A stretch of 33,687 nucleotides of DNA from Yersinia pekkanenii. Lineage in GTDB: Bacteria > Pseudomonadota > Gammaproteobacteria > Enterobacterales > Enterobacteriaceae. Positions 1-8,887 of this stretch are shown here, in pieces. A program made the translations under genes and the position numbers. The DNA lies in the NCBI RefSeq assembly GCF_001152565.1, contig NZ_CQAZ01000044.1, positions 1 to 33,687 on the forward strand, in the 5' to 3' direction. Positions within the stretch are counted from its first letter, which is position 1, and each line of letters opens with the position of its first letter. The notes under the pieces are model-generated. The model was given only the letters and a program-made list of their open reading frames with translations, did no database searches and had not been told where the DNA came from.

Positions 1-73
1 TCGTTAGCTCAGTTGGTAGAGCAGTTGACTTTTAATCAATTGGTCGCAGGTTCGAATCCCGCACGACCCACCA
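1..73 (+). tRNA. tRNA-Lys (anticodon TTT), 5' end cut by window
   Basis: The sequence folds as tRNA-Lys. The D-arm lies near 6-24, the anticodon loop CTTTTAA around 29-35 gives anticodon TTT, the T-loop TTCGAAT is at 51-57, and the 3' end ACGACCCACCA includes an encoded CCA. Only about three 5' bases (expected GGG, pairing with CCC) lie outside the window. In E. coli a lys/val tRNA cluster lies just before nadA, so this is probably the last tRNA of that cluster. The T-stem reads GCAGG on one side and CCCGC on the other, leaving an A-C mismatch where E. coli has A-U. Confidence 0.95.
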
Positions 74-84
74 TTATGTCAAGT

Positions 85-107
85 AATCCCGCACAACCCA
101 CCATTAT
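85..107 (+). repeat. Partial duplicate of the tRNA-Lys 3' end
   Basis: These 23 bases repeat 55-77 (end of the T-loop, 3' strand of the T-stem, acceptor strand, CCA and the following ATTAT) with a single difference (A for G at 95). The two copies are 30 bases apart. Such a 3'-end copy is what tRNA-targeting integration or tRNA cluster contraction leaves behind. No integrase is near it here. Confidence 0.8.
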
Positions 108-1440
<1,333 letters not shown>

Positions 1441-1450
1441 ATATTTCATA

Positions 1451-1555
1451 CTGACGACAAAGTCAAATGAAAGGGAATCGGATCGTAGCGACGTCAGCCG
1501 CCGGAGTGGGCGTAGGTGCGGTAAACCCGTCACTCTACAAGCGATAAAACAGTTG
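1451..1555 (+). repeat. Dispersed intergenic repeat, copy A
   Basis: This segment fills most of the nadA-pnuC gap. It aligns with two other segments in the window read on the minus strand (7561-7653 and 8710-8830). Shared blocks include ACAAAGTCAAATGAAAGGG near the left end, GTAGCGACG/GTCAGCC in the middle and AGGTGCGG towards the right. It has no open frame. It looks like a non-autonomous intergenic repeat family of the host; I cannot name the family. Confidence 0.7.
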
Positions 1556-1579
1556 TATTAACAGCAAAAGGACCCCCAG

Positions 1580-2305
1580 ATGGATTTCTTCAGTACAAGC
1601 AATATTTTGGTACATATTCCGCTGGGTGCGGGGGGGTATGACCTTTCATGGATAGAAGCGATTGGTACGCTGTTTGGTCTGCTGTGTATTTGGTTTGCCA
1701 GCAAAGAAAAAATCATCAACTACTTGTTTGGTTTGATTAACGTGACATTGTTCGCGGTGATCTTCTTCCAGATCCAGCTCTACGCCAGCCTGTTATTGCA
1801 GTTGTTTTTCTTCGTTGCCAATATTTACGGTTGGTATGCCTGGAGCAAGCAGACATCCGATAATCAGGCAGAGTTGAAAATTCGCTGGTTGTCATTGCCT
1901 AAAGCATTAGCCTGGGGCGCGGCTTGTGTGGCGGGTATTGCTCTAATGACACGGTATATTGATATCGTTTTTGCCTGGTTGACCCGTGTCGCCGTGACCC
2001 TGATGCAAAGTTTAGGTGCTAACGTTCAGCTGCCTGAATTGCAACCCGATGCATTCCCGTTCTGGGATTCCACTATGATGATTTTGTCAATTGTGGCAAT
2101 GATCCTGATGACCCGAAAATACGTTGAGAACTGGCTTATTTGGGTGGTGATTGACGTGATCAGTGTGGCTATTTTCGCCTATCAGGGCGTATATGCCATG
2201 GCACTGGAATACGTATTATTGACGCTTATTGCCCTGAATGGCTCTTGGTTGTGGATTAAGAGCGCCGCGCGGAGTCATTCACGCCCACTCTCAACTAAAA
2301 GTTAA
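1580..2305 (+). CDS. pnuC: Nicotinamide riboside transporter PnuC
   Basis: PnuC carries nicotinamide riboside across the inner membrane for NAD salvage by facilitated diffusion, with phosphorylation by NadR trapping it inside. The 241-residue protein is close to E. coli PnuC (239) in length and sequence. It shows several hydrophobic segments and the family stretch FFFVANIYGWYAWS (about 75-90), plus conserved aromatic residues in later helices (VENWLIWVVIDVISV). AAGGA (near 1567) precedes the ATG. The gene sits in the same orientation as nadA, separated by a dispersed repeat, so it may be read from the nadA promoter. Confidence 0.96.
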   Translation: MDFFSTSNILVHIPLGAGGYDLSWIEAIGTLFGLLCIWFASKEKIINYLFGLINVTLFAVIFFQIQLYASLLLQLFFFVANIYGWYAWSKQTSDNQAELKIRWLSLPKALAWGAACVAGIALMTRYIDIVFAWLTRVAVTLMQSLGANVQLPELQPDAFPFWDSTMMILSIVAMILMTRKYVENWLIWVVIDVISVAIFAYQGVYAMALEYVLLTLIALNGSWLWIKSAARSHSRPLSTKS

Positions 2306-2363
2306 TAATATCTCGGCTCAATAGCTTTGATTAAAAGCGTCCGTCAGGCGGTGGTTATTATTG

Positions 2364-2383
2364 CGTCCGCTTCCGAGCGGACG
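2364..2383. terminator. Hairpin between convergent pnuC and zitB
   Basis: CGTCCGCT-TCCG-AGCGGACG is a perfect 8-bp GC-rich stem with a four-base loop, lying between the converging ends of pnuC and zitB. There is no T-run on either side, so it may be a weak bidirectional terminator or a 3'-end stabilising structure. Confidence 0.5.
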
Positions 2384-2399
2384 GGTTGCAGTTTGCCTA

Positions 2400-3323
2400 T
2401 CAGTGATGATGGCGCCCACCTGCGCCAGCAGCCTGATTGATACCACAATTGGGGGCTTCGCAATGCTGATATTCCATCTGAATAGTGGCATGACCAATAT
2501 TGTAATGGTGCAGTAAATGATGCTGGATACGCTGCAATAATTCGTCATTATCCAATGGTGGGATCACCTGCACATGCAGTGTCATTAGCCGTTGGTCGCC
2601 GACTTGCCATAAATGGACATGATGGGCGTCCCTTACTTCATAGATGCTGGCGCACAAGTCTTTGCGCAGTTTATTGATATCAATTTCTTGCGGTGCACCT
2701 TCCAATAGTTCGTGGAAACTTTCTTTCAGCAGCCGCCAGGCGCTGCGTAATACCAACGCAGAGACTAACACTGACAAAATCGGGTCGATTGGCGTCCAAC
2801 CGGTTGTCAGGATCACCACCGCTGCGACGATGGCCCCTACTGAACCTAATAAATCACCCAATACATGTAAGGCTGCGGCACGTACATTGATATTCTTTTC
2901 TTCACCCTGATGAAGTATCCAGAAGCAAAAAATATTCGCAAATAACCCCGCGATGGCGATGATTAACATCGGCATTCCCATCACTTCGTGTGGGGAAAAG
3001 AAACGTTGAGCGGCCTCCCAGACAATTAATACGACGATCAACAGCAATGCTGCGGCATTAACAAAAGCGGCCAGAGTGGTTAGCCGTAAATAACCGAAAG
3101 TATGGCGAGAGTCAGGTTTCCGTTGAGAAAAATGTACTGCCATCAAGGCGATGAAGAGTGCGGCAGAGTCAGTTAGCATATGCCCGGCATCGGCTAATAA
3201 TGCCAGCGAACCCGATAACCAGCCGCCAATAGCTTCAACCACCATAAACAGTGTGGTGACGGCAAAGGCTATCAGTAGACGTTTGCCGTTACTGTCTTGT
3301 GGGAAAAATGAGGGTGTTGCCAT
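2400..3323 (-). CDS. zitB: Zinc transporter ZitB (cation diffusion facilitator)
   Basis: ZitB is an inner-membrane Zn(II)/H+ antiporter of the CDF family that exports zinc. The 307-residue protein has six predicted membrane segments. The zinc-site residues appear as D45 and H48...D52 in the [12 protein letters not shown] stretch (helix 2), and H153...D157 in [10 protein letters not shown] (helix 5). A cytoplasmic domain with the HHVHLWQ motif follows, and the C-terminus is histidine-rich (GGRHHH). AAGGATCAAT precedes the ATG. As in E. coli, it lies convergent to pnuC and upstream of aroG, but ybgS is absent here. Confidence 0.96.
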   Translation of the reverse strand: MATPSFFPQDSNGKRLLIAFAVTTLFMVVEAIGGWLSGSLALLADAGHMLTDSAALFIALMAVHFSQRKPDSRHTFGYLRLTTLAAFVNAAALLLIVVLIVWEAAQRFFSPHEVMGMPMLIIAIAGLFANIFCFWILHQGEEKNINVRAAALHVLGDLLGSVGAIVAAVVILTTGWTPIDPILSVLVSALVLRSAWRLLKESFHELLEGAPQEIDINKLRKDLCASIYEVRDAHHVHLWQVGDQRLMTLHVQVIPPLDNDELLQRIQHHLLHHYNIGHATIQMEYQHCEAPNCGINQAAGAGGRHHH

Positions 3324-3365
3324 ATTGATCCTTTGACCTTGAAATGTGTGCGTAGCACTGTCTGT

Positions 3366-3524
3366 TTATGTTAACTCTGACAGGGTTTGATTCAAGTCAT
3401 GAATTAACTGTGCTAACAGATTTTGCAGTTCAGTATAGGCCGCAGGGGAGACTTTGCCTTGCTGACGTTGGCCCATTAACTGAAGCCAACATTGTCGTTG
3501 CCAACCAGATAGAAATGGATGGAT
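3366..3524 (-). pseudogene. Remnant of an unknown protein (C-terminal fragment)
   Basis: On the minus strand a frame stays open from just after a TGA (3525-3527) to a TAA at 3366-3368. It gives about 52 residues with protein-like composition (..GWQRQCWLQLMGQ.., then ..AAYTELQNLLAQLIHDL..). There is no start codon until an internal ATG at 3474-3476, which would leave only 36 residues and has no clear Shine-Dalgarno. It lies just upstream of zitB and on the same strand. It could be the end of a decayed gene or a short functional peptide. I do not recognise the family. Confidence 0.35.
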
Positions 3525-3686
3525 TCATTCAATGAGTTGATACCTAATAGTAATAACATTGTTATTGCTGTTTATCTGCACCCAACACCAAATGTAATAA
3601 AGTAGATTTACAGCATTCGATTCACCAGCTAAATTGGTTCAGATATAGGTTGTGCGATGACCGCCACAAGACTTAATGGAAGAGCT
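3525..3686. promoter_or_regulatory. aroG upstream region with imperfect dyads
   Basis: Two dyads are visible. AGTAATAAC-ATT-GTTATTGCT (3549-3569) is a 9-bp inverted repeat with one mismatch. TGTAAT-N8-TTTACA (3593-3612) resembles a TyrR box in its half-sites, but the gap is two bases longer than the canonical N6, so I do not call it one. E. coli aroG is repressed by TyrR with phenylalanine, so control by TyrR is plausible but not shown. Confidence 0.35.
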
Positions 3687-4739
3687 ATGAATTACCTGAA
3701 TGATGACCTCCGAATTAATGAAATTAAGGAACTCCTGCCACCTGTTGCTTTGTTAGAGAAGTTTCCAGCCAGCGAAAAAGCAGCAGCAACCGTATCTAAA
3801 ACCCGCACAGCTATTCACAACATCTTGCGCGCTCAGGACGATCGCTTGTTGGTGGTTATTGGCCCATGCTCTATTCATGACACTCAGGCGGCAAAAGAGT
3901 ATGCAACCCGTTTGTTGGCACTGCGCCAAGAGTTACAAGGCGAACTTGAAGTCGTTATGCGGGTGTATTTTGAAAAGCCACGTACCACCGTGGGTTGGAA
4001 AGGTCTGATTAACGATCCGCATATGGATGGCAGTTACGACATCAATGACGGTTTGCGTATTGCGCGTAAATTGCTGTTGGATATTAACGATAGCGGGCTA
4101 CCGGCTGCGGGTGAGTTTCTGGATATGATCACGCCACAATATTTGGCTGATCTAATGAGCTGGGGTGCCATCGGCGCACGTACCACTGAATCTCAGGTTC
4201 ACCGTGAGCTGGCTTCTGGCCTGTCTTGCCCAGTTGGGTTTAAAAATGGTACCGATGGCACGATTAAAGTCGCTATCGATGCGATTAATGCTGCCAGCGC
4301 ACCGCACTGTTTCTTGTCTGTGACCAAATGGGGCCATTCAGCGATTGTTAATACAGCCGGTAACGATGATTGCCATATCATTTTGCGTGGCGGTAAAGAG
4401 CCAAATTACAGCAGCGTACATGTTGCTGAGGTGAAAGAAGGGCTCAGTAACGCGGGTCTTGAACCGCAAATTATGATTGATTTCAGCCATGCTAACAGCA
4501 GTAAGCAATTCAAAAAGCAAATGGAAGTGGCTACCGATGTTTGCCGTCAGATTGCTCAGGGTGAAAAATCCATTATGGGCGTGATGATTGAAAGCCATCT
4601 GGTCGAAGGCAATCAGAATTTGGAAAGTAGCGAACCATTGACTTACGGTAAAAGTGTCACTGATGCCTGTATTGGCTGGGAAGATACTGAAACGGTGCTG
4701 CGTCAGTTAGCTAGTGCAGTTAGAGCTCGCCGCCAATAG
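3687..4739 (+). CDS. aroG: DAHP synthase, phenylalanine-sensitive type
   Basis: AroG joins phosphoenolpyruvate and erythrose-4-phosphate to DAHP, the entry step of the shikimate pathway. The chosen ATG at 3687 gives 350 residues, the E. coli length, beginning MNYLNDDLRI, and has GGAAGAG ahead of it. The ATG at 3657 would add 10 residues and has no Shine-Dalgarno. Family motifs are present: VIGPCSIHD, KPRTTVGWKGLINDP, the GARTTESQ and GFKNGTDG segments and IMIDFSHANSSKQ. Its near-identity to E. coli AroG along the whole length favours this isozyme over AroF or AroH. Confidence 0.97.
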   Translation: MNYLNDDLRINEIKELLPPVALLEKFPASEKAAATVSKTRTAIHNILRAQDDRLLVVIGPCSIHDTQAAKEYATRLLALRQELQGELEVVMRVYFEKPRTTVGWKGLINDPHMDGSYDINDGLRIARKLLLDINDSGLPAAGEFLDMITPQYLADLMSWGAIGARTTESQVHRELASGLSCPVGFKNGTDGTIKVAIDAINAASAPHCFLSVTKWGHSAIVNTAGNDDCHIILRGGKEPNYSSVHVAEVKEGLSNAGLEPQIMIDFSHANSSKQFKKQMEVATDVCRQIAQGEKSIMGVMIESHLVEGNQNLESSEPLTYGKSVTDACIGWEDTETVLRQLASAVRARRQ

Positions 4740-4768
4740 GTTATTGTCGCTGCTATTTTGCATTTGGG

Positions 4769-4820
4769 CAGCGCTCGCCATCCTCACGTACTGTCAGTAC
4801 GCTCTGGTGTCTGTGCGCTG
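4769..4820. repeat. Palindromic intergenic repeat after aroG
   Basis: An inner perfect palindrome CGTACTG-T-CAGTACG (4787-4801) is nested in outer arms CAGCGC (4769-4774) and GCGCTG (4815-4820). The arrangement resembles a dispersed palindromic repeat of Yersinia intergenic regions, by memory rather than by search. It lies between the converging aroG and the RpiR-type gene and could end transcription of either or stabilise the ends. Confidence 0.55.
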
Positions 4821-4895
4821 TTCGTATCCTAATTCAGATTAATTTGTGCTCAAAATTGCGCTGTTCCCTAACCGTCACCCTTAAACGCCAGAAAC

Positions 4896-5735
4896 TCAAA
4901 GTAACAGAGAAAGTGTGGCACTGGCGCTATGTTGACTGGCCTGAACATAGGAAGGTGAGAGCGTTATTAGCTGATTAATCAGGAGTTCTACCAGTAACAT
5001 CCCGCCTACTTTTGAGGTCAATAACCCCGCAGTTAATGGGCCTTCGGGTTTGGCTGCCACCAGCAGAATATCGGCCAGCGAGGAAAGAGGGCTACGGAGT
5101 GTATTGCTGATCCCGATGATCTTTGTCCCCTGTCGTTGCGCCAGTTCAACTGCATGAAGTACATCCTTGGTCGAGCCAGAACTGGAAATAACAACCACGA
5201 TATCCTGATGGTCCAGACTGACTGCATTCATGGCGGCACGATGCATATCAGAAAAACACTGTGATGCCTTCCCAAGGCGCAACAATTTGTAGCCAAGATA
5301 ATCTGACACGATGGCACTGGCTGCCACGCCATAAATTTGGACTGAACGCGCGTTGTGAATGTTCATGGCGGCGTGGCTCAATGTCTGCCGGTCCAGCAGT
5401 TTTCCGGTATCGCGCAGTGCATTCACGCTGTCTTCAATCAGTGTTTGGACCTCATCACCCCCTTCAATGAATTGGCGGGGGTGGCTCTGATGAGTCTCCA
5501 TGGCCAGCCCCATTTTGAACTCACTAAAACCCTTACAGCCGAGTTGACGACAAAGACGGGTCACGCTGGCTTCGCTGGTCTGACTTTCCCGTGCCAGCTC
5601 GGTAATGGTCAGATAAAGCACGCGTTGTGGTTGTTCCAACACAAAGCTACTGAGCTTAGCTAATGTCGGGCTATAGTTTTCCAGCTCCTGTCGCATACGT
5701 AGAAGCAAGGTTCCAGTTTCCTTGGTCTGACTCAC
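4896..5735 (-). CDS. RpiR/MurR-family transcriptional regulator
   Basis: The 279-residue protein has an N-terminal RpiR-type helix-turn-helix (about 20-80, with the family stretch SEASVTRLCRQLGCKGFSEFK). A C-terminal SIS sugar-phosphate-binding domain follows (about 120-260, with VVVISSSGSTKDVLHAVELA and IIGISNT). RpiR proteins sense phosphosugars and usually control adjacent sugar genes. It is transcribed divergently from the PTS permease at 5928, so that permease is the likely target. The start appears to be GTG at 5735 behind AAGGAGAG; there is no better ATG. The inducer is unknown. Confidence 0.92.
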   Translation of the reverse strand: MSQTKETGTLLLRMRQELENYSPTLAKLSSFVLEQPQRVLYLTITELARESQTSEASVTRLCRQLGCKGFSEFKMGLAMETHQSHPRQFIEGGDEVQTLIEDSVNALRDTGKLLDRQTLSHAAMNIHNARSVQIYGVAASAIVSDYLGYKLLRLGKASQCFSDMHRAAMNAVSLDHQDIVVVISSSGSTKDVLHAVELAQRQGTKIIGISNTLRSPLSSLADILLVAAKPEGPLTAGLLTSKVGGMLLVELLINQLITLSPSYVQASQHSASATLSLLL

Positions 5736-5793
5736 TCAACTCTCCTTTTAATCATTTATCTCTCTAGTTTGGCTGATATGCCGTAGTTAACGC

Positions 5794-5806
5794 CAGAAGA
5801 ATTCTG
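5794..5806. promoter_or_regulatory. Candidate operator between regulator and PTS gene
   Basis: CAGAA-GAA-TTCTG is a 13-base palindrome with an odd centre in the 192-base divergent intergenic region. A TATAAT at 5848-5853 lies downstream and could be the -10 of the PTS promoter, though no good -35 pairs with it. The palindrome is a candidate binding site for the divergent RpiR-type regulator; this is inference. Confidence 0.35.
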
Positions 5807-5885
5807 TATAGATAACATTTTTTTGGTGGTAATTATTATTGTGTTTATATAATGTGATGAAAATATTTATCAATGCCAGTAACAA

Positions 5886-5905
5886 CACAACACAACACAA
5901 CACAA
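5886..5905 (+). repeat. CACAA pentanucleotide repeat in PTS leader
   Basis: Four exact CACAA units sit in an A/C-only tract (about 5881-5917), directly ahead of the Shine-Dalgarno (AAGGTGAG) of the PTS gene. The tract lacks secondary structure and may help ribosome loading. As a short tandem repeat it could also vary in copy number by slippage. Confidence 0.8.
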
Positions 5906-5927
5906 CAACAAAAAACAAGGTGAGTTC

Positions 5928-7481
5928 ATGTCGATCTTTAATGGTTCAGGTGGCGGGGCATGGTTCGAAAAAGCACAAAAATTTGGTAAGTCGTTCATGT
6001 TACCCATCGCAATCTTGCCCGCTGCGGGGTTGTTGTTGGGGATCGGTGGAGCATTATCCAATCCTAATACCCTCTCGGCTTATCCGTTTTTAAATATTGC
6101 CGCATTACAGGCCGTGTTTATGGTCATGGCCAGCGCCGGGTCAATTGTTTTTGCTAACCTTGCGGTGCTATTTGCTGTTGGGGTGGCGGTTGGATTGGCG
6201 CGAAGCGATAAAGGTACCGCAGGACTTTCTGCGTTGCTGGGTTATCTGGTGATGAACGCCACCATTAACGCCATTCTGATCCTTAAAGGGCAGTTGGCTA
6301 CGTCGAATCTCAGTGCCGCAGGGCAGGGGATGGCGCTTGGGATACAGACACTGGAAACCGGTGTATTTGGCGGAGTGGTGATTGGGTTAGTCACCTGGTG
6401 GCTACATAATCGCTATAATAAAATTGAGTTGCCACAGTTTCTTGGCTTCTTTGGTGGCTCGAGGTTTGTGCCGATAGTTTCCTCCATGGCGGCGATAGTG
6501 GTCGGCGTGTTGATGTTCTTCATCTGGCCGCACTTCCAGAAAGTCATTTTCGGTCTGGGTGGTCTGGTGGATGCCACTGGTTATCTGGGGACGTTCATTT
6601 ACGGCTTCGTGCTGCGTATGCTTGGCCCATTCGGTCTGCATCATATCTTTTACCTACCGTTCTGGACTACGGCACTGGGCGGTAGTGAGGTTATCAACGG
6701 CCATCTTATCGAAGGCACACAGCGCATCTTTTTTGCGCAACTGGCCGACCCTGATACCAAGCAATTTTATGTTGGCACTTCGCGGTTTATGTCCGGTCGT
6801 TTTATCACCATGATGTTTGGTTTGGTTGGGGCTTGTTTGGCGATGTACCACACCGCCCGTCCTGAAAATAAAAAACGGGTGGCAGGTTTACTGCTTTCCG
6901 CGGCTCTCACCTCTTTTCTGACCGGGATCACCGAGCCAATTGAATTTTCCTTCCTGTTTGTGGCCCCGATGCTTTATGTGCTGCATGCGGTGTTTGATGG
7001 GTTGGCGTTTATGATTGCCCACATATTGCATATCACTATTGGGCAGACTTTCTCCGGCGGCTTTATCGATTTTGTGCTGTTCGGTGTGCTACAGGGGGAA
7101 AGCAAAACCAACTGGATGCTGGTGCCACTGGTCGGTGTGCCTTGGTTTGCACTCTATTACTTCTCGTTCCGCTTCCTTATTCAGCGCTTCAACCTAAAAA
7201 CGCCAGGGCGCGACAGTGGCGAGGTTCAGGAAAGCGTGGTGGTTACCGATCGTGCAGGGTTGGTGATTGAGGCGCTCGGTGGGGCAGCTAATATTGTAGA
7301 GCTGGACTGCTGTGCGACACGGCTGCGTGTTAGTGTGCAGCAGTCTGCGTTGGTTGATGAAGCCAAGCTAAAAGCCAGCGGTGCGCGCGCGGTACTTATC
7401 CGAGGCAACGGGATCCAGGTTATTTACGGCCCGCACGTTACGATTATCAAGAACGAAATTGAGGAAATGCTGGCGGTGTGA
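5928..7481 (+). CDS. PTS permease, glucose/maltose-type EIICB
   Basis: This inner-membrane EIICB protein would take up and phosphorylate a glucose-type sugar. The 517 residues start with an EIIC domain of about ten hydrophobic segments (about 15-420), with the family motifs FGLHHI (235-240) and GITEPIEFSF (333-342). A linker follows (KTPGRDS, 424-430), then a C-terminal EIIB domain. The phosphorylated cysteine is C462 in LDCCATRLRV, where PtsG has LDACITRLRV. It has no EIIA domain, so it should use a separate EIIA such as Crr. It resembles PtsG and MalX, and I cannot fix the substrate. It is divergent from an RpiR-type regulator. The ATG has a good AAGGTGAG. Confidence 0.93.
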   Translation: MSIFNGSGGGAWFEKAQKFGKSFMLPIAILPAAGLLLGIGGALSNPNTLSAYPFLNIAALQAVFMVMASAGSIVFANLAVLFAVGVAVGLARSDKGTAGLSALLGYLVMNATINAILILKGQLATSNLSAAGQGMALGIQTLETGVFGGVVIGLVTWWLHNRYNKIELPQFLGFFGGSRFVPIVSSMAAIVVGVLMFFIWPHFQKVIFGLGGLVDATGYLGTFIYGFVLRMLGPFGLHHIFYLPFWTTALGGSEVINGHLIEGTQRIFFAQLADPDTKQFYVGTSRFMSGRFITMMFGLVGACLAMYHTARPENKKRVAGLLLSAALTSFLTGITEPIEFSFLFVAPMLYVLHAVFDGLAFMIAHILHITIGQTFSGGFIDFVLFGVLQGESKTNWMLVPLVGVPWFALYYFSFRFLIQRFNLKTPGRDSGEVQESVVVTDRAGLVIEALGGAANIVELDCCATRLRVSVQQSALVDEAKLKASGARAVLIRGNGIQVIYGPHVTIIKNEIEEMLAV

Positions 7482-7517
7482 ATGCGTTAATTTTAGCCAC
7501 TAAAGCATAGCTAAATA

Positions 7518-7553
7518 AAACCCCCCGACATTGATGATGCACGGGGGGTTTTT
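7518..7553. terminator. Rho-independent terminator after the PTS gene
   Basis: AAACCCCCCG (7518-7527) pairs with CGGGGGGTTT (7542-7551) across a 14-base loop, followed by T residues on the plus strand and preceded by A residues, so it can also work on the minus strand. It lies 37 bases after the PTS stop. Confidence 0.9.
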
Positions 7554-7560
7554 AGGTCAA

Positions 7561-7653
7561 TGACAACGCCATTTATCGCGCACCTCGGGGCGCCCCGGCG
7601 ACTGCGTCGCTACGACCCCAACGGCACGTTTCCCCTTTATTTGACTTTGTCAG
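7561..7653 (-). repeat. Dispersed intergenic repeat, copy B
   Basis: Read on the minus strand this segment aligns with copies A (1451-1555) and C (8710-8830), sharing ACAAAGTCAAAT, the GGGGAAACGTGCCGTTGGGG block (with C), GTCGTAGCGACG (with A) and AGGTGCG. It sits exactly between two similar terminators (7518-7553 and 7660-7694). Confidence 0.75.
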
Positions 7654-7659
7654 CGATCC

Positions 7660-7694
7660 AAAAACCCCGATATTTATGATGCACGGCGGTTTTT
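7660..7694. terminator. Terminator of gpmA (similar to the PTS terminator)
   Basis: AAAAACCCCG (7660-7669) and CGGCGGTTTTT (7684-7694) form an imperfect stem. On the minus strand it is followed by T residues, so it suits gpmA. Its loop (ATATTTATGATGCA) closely matches that of the terminator at 7518-7553, indicating that one was copied from the other. Confidence 0.75.
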
Positions 7695-7715
7695 AATCGT
7701 GCTAATCAGGAATGA

Positions 7716-8468
7716 TTACTTCGCTTTACCTTGGTTCGCAACTGCCGCTGCTTTGGCCGCGATTTCATCAGCGTCACCCAGGTAGTAGCGTTTGGTTGGT
7801 TTAAAGTTTTCATCAAACTCATAGACCAACGGCACGCCGGTTGGGATATTCAGCTCAAGAATTTCATCCTCGCTCAGGTCATCCAGATATTTTACCAATG
7901 CACGCAGAGAGTTACCGTGGGCGGCGATAATCACGCGCTCACCACTGGCAATACGGGGTTTGATCGTGTCATTCCAGTAAGGGATAACACGGTCAATCGT
8001 CAGAGCCAGGCTTTCAGTGGTTGGCAATTCTTCAGGCTTGAGTTTTGCGTAGCGCGGGTCATGGCCAGGGAAACGCTCATCGTTTTTCTCCAGCGCAGGT
8101 GGTGTTATAGCATAACCACGACGCCACAGTTTGACTTGCTCATCACCGTACTTAGCCGCAGTCTCTGATTTATCCAGACCTTGTAGTGCGCCGTAGTGAC
8201 GCTCATTCAATTTCCAGGTTTTTTCTGTTGGCAGCCAAGCCTGATCTAATTCGTCCAGGATGCTCCACAGGGTGTGGATAGCGCGTTTCAGTACTGAGGT
8301 GTAAGCGAAATCAAAAGCGAAACCTTCGTCTTTTAACAGCTTGCCGGCGGCTTGTGCTTCAGTACGACCTTTTTCAGACAGATCAACGTCATACCAACCG
8401 GTGAATCGGTTTTCATTGTTCCATTGGCTTTCGCCGTGTCGTACCAGAACCAGCTTAGTTACTGCCAT
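7716..8468 (-). CDS. gpmA: 2,3-bisphosphoglycerate-dependent phosphoglycerate mutase
   Basis: GpmA interconverts 3- and 2-phosphoglycerate in glycolysis through a phosphohistidine. The ATG at 8468 gives 250 residues, the same length as E. coli GpmA, and has AAAGGAG ahead of it; an upstream start at 8504 would add 12 residues with no support. The phosphorylated H11 is in [11 protein letters not shown], and the second catalytic histidine is in [12 protein letters not shown] (about 184). The C-terminus [10 protein letters not shown] matches E. coli. A Fur-box-like site lies about 100 bases upstream, fitting the known iron repression of E. coli gpmA. Confidence 0.98.
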   Translation of the reverse strand: MAVTKLVLVRHGESQWNNENRFTGWYDVDLSEKGRTEAQAAGKLLKDEGFAFDFAYTSVLKRAIHTLWSILDELDQAWLPTEKTWKLNERHYGALQGLDKSETAAKYGDEQVKLWRRGYAITPPALEKNDERFPGHDPRYAKLKPEELPTTESLALTIDRVIPYWNDTIKPRIASGERVIIAAHGNSLRALVKYLDDLSEDEILELNIPTGVPLVYEFDENFKPTKRYYLGDADEIAAKAAAVANQGKAK

Positions 8469-8569
8469 AGCGTTAACTCCTTTAATGTGAAACTCAATCT
8501 CCATACCTTGGATATTTGAAGCGGGATATTTACCGTCCTAATTACTTCGGGTATAGATTAATATTCAAT

Positions 8570-8588
8570 GATAACTATTATCATTATA
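8570..8588. promoter_or_regulatory. Fur-box-like site upstream of gpmA
   Basis: GATAACTATTATCATTATA matches the 19-bp Fur consensus at 15 positions by my alignment. Around it lies a perfect inverted repeat AATGATA-N5-TATCATT (8568-8586). It sits 102 bases before the gpmA start, where a promoter is expected. Confidence 0.7.
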
Positions 8589-8887
8589 TTGCGGGATTGC
8601 CGCTTACAGCAATCGTTTGTGTTTAACCATAGCCAATTTTTTACATTAACGTAAGACCGAGCTTAGAACCGATTCTGTCAAATTTGTAACCAATGACAAT
8701 ATGGGGTTAATGGCAACGCAATTTATAGCTCAGTGAGTGAAGGACTGACCGCACCTGGGGGTGTTCCGATGGCTGACGCCATGACGACCCCAACGGCACG
8801 TTTCCCCTTCATTTGAGTTTGTTAGTCGCCTGAATATGGCGCATTAAATACGCCATATTGTCTATGAGTAGGTATTGGAAGAGGAGG
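8589..8887. other. Noncoding stretch between gpmA promoter and psiF
   Basis: The gap between the gpmA start (8468) and the psiF end (8888) is over 400 bases. It holds the Fur-like site and the dispersed repeat copy C (8710-8830). The piece at 8835-8860 (GGCGCATTAAATACGCC) forms a small hairpin near the psiF end. I see no gene in it. Confidence 0.6.
8710..8830 (-). repeat. Dispersed intergenic repeat, copy C
   Basis: Read on the minus strand this aligns with copies A and B: ACAAACTCAAATGAAGGGG at the left end, GTGCCGTTGGGGTCGT (as in B), GCGTCAGCC and AGGTGCGGT (as in A). It is the longest of the three and its middle differs most. Confidence 0.75.

Noticed and set aside
3593-3612. TyrR box before aroG
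   Set aside because: Half-sites TGTAAT and TTTACA are present but the gap is 8, not 6, which breaks the symmetry TyrR needs.
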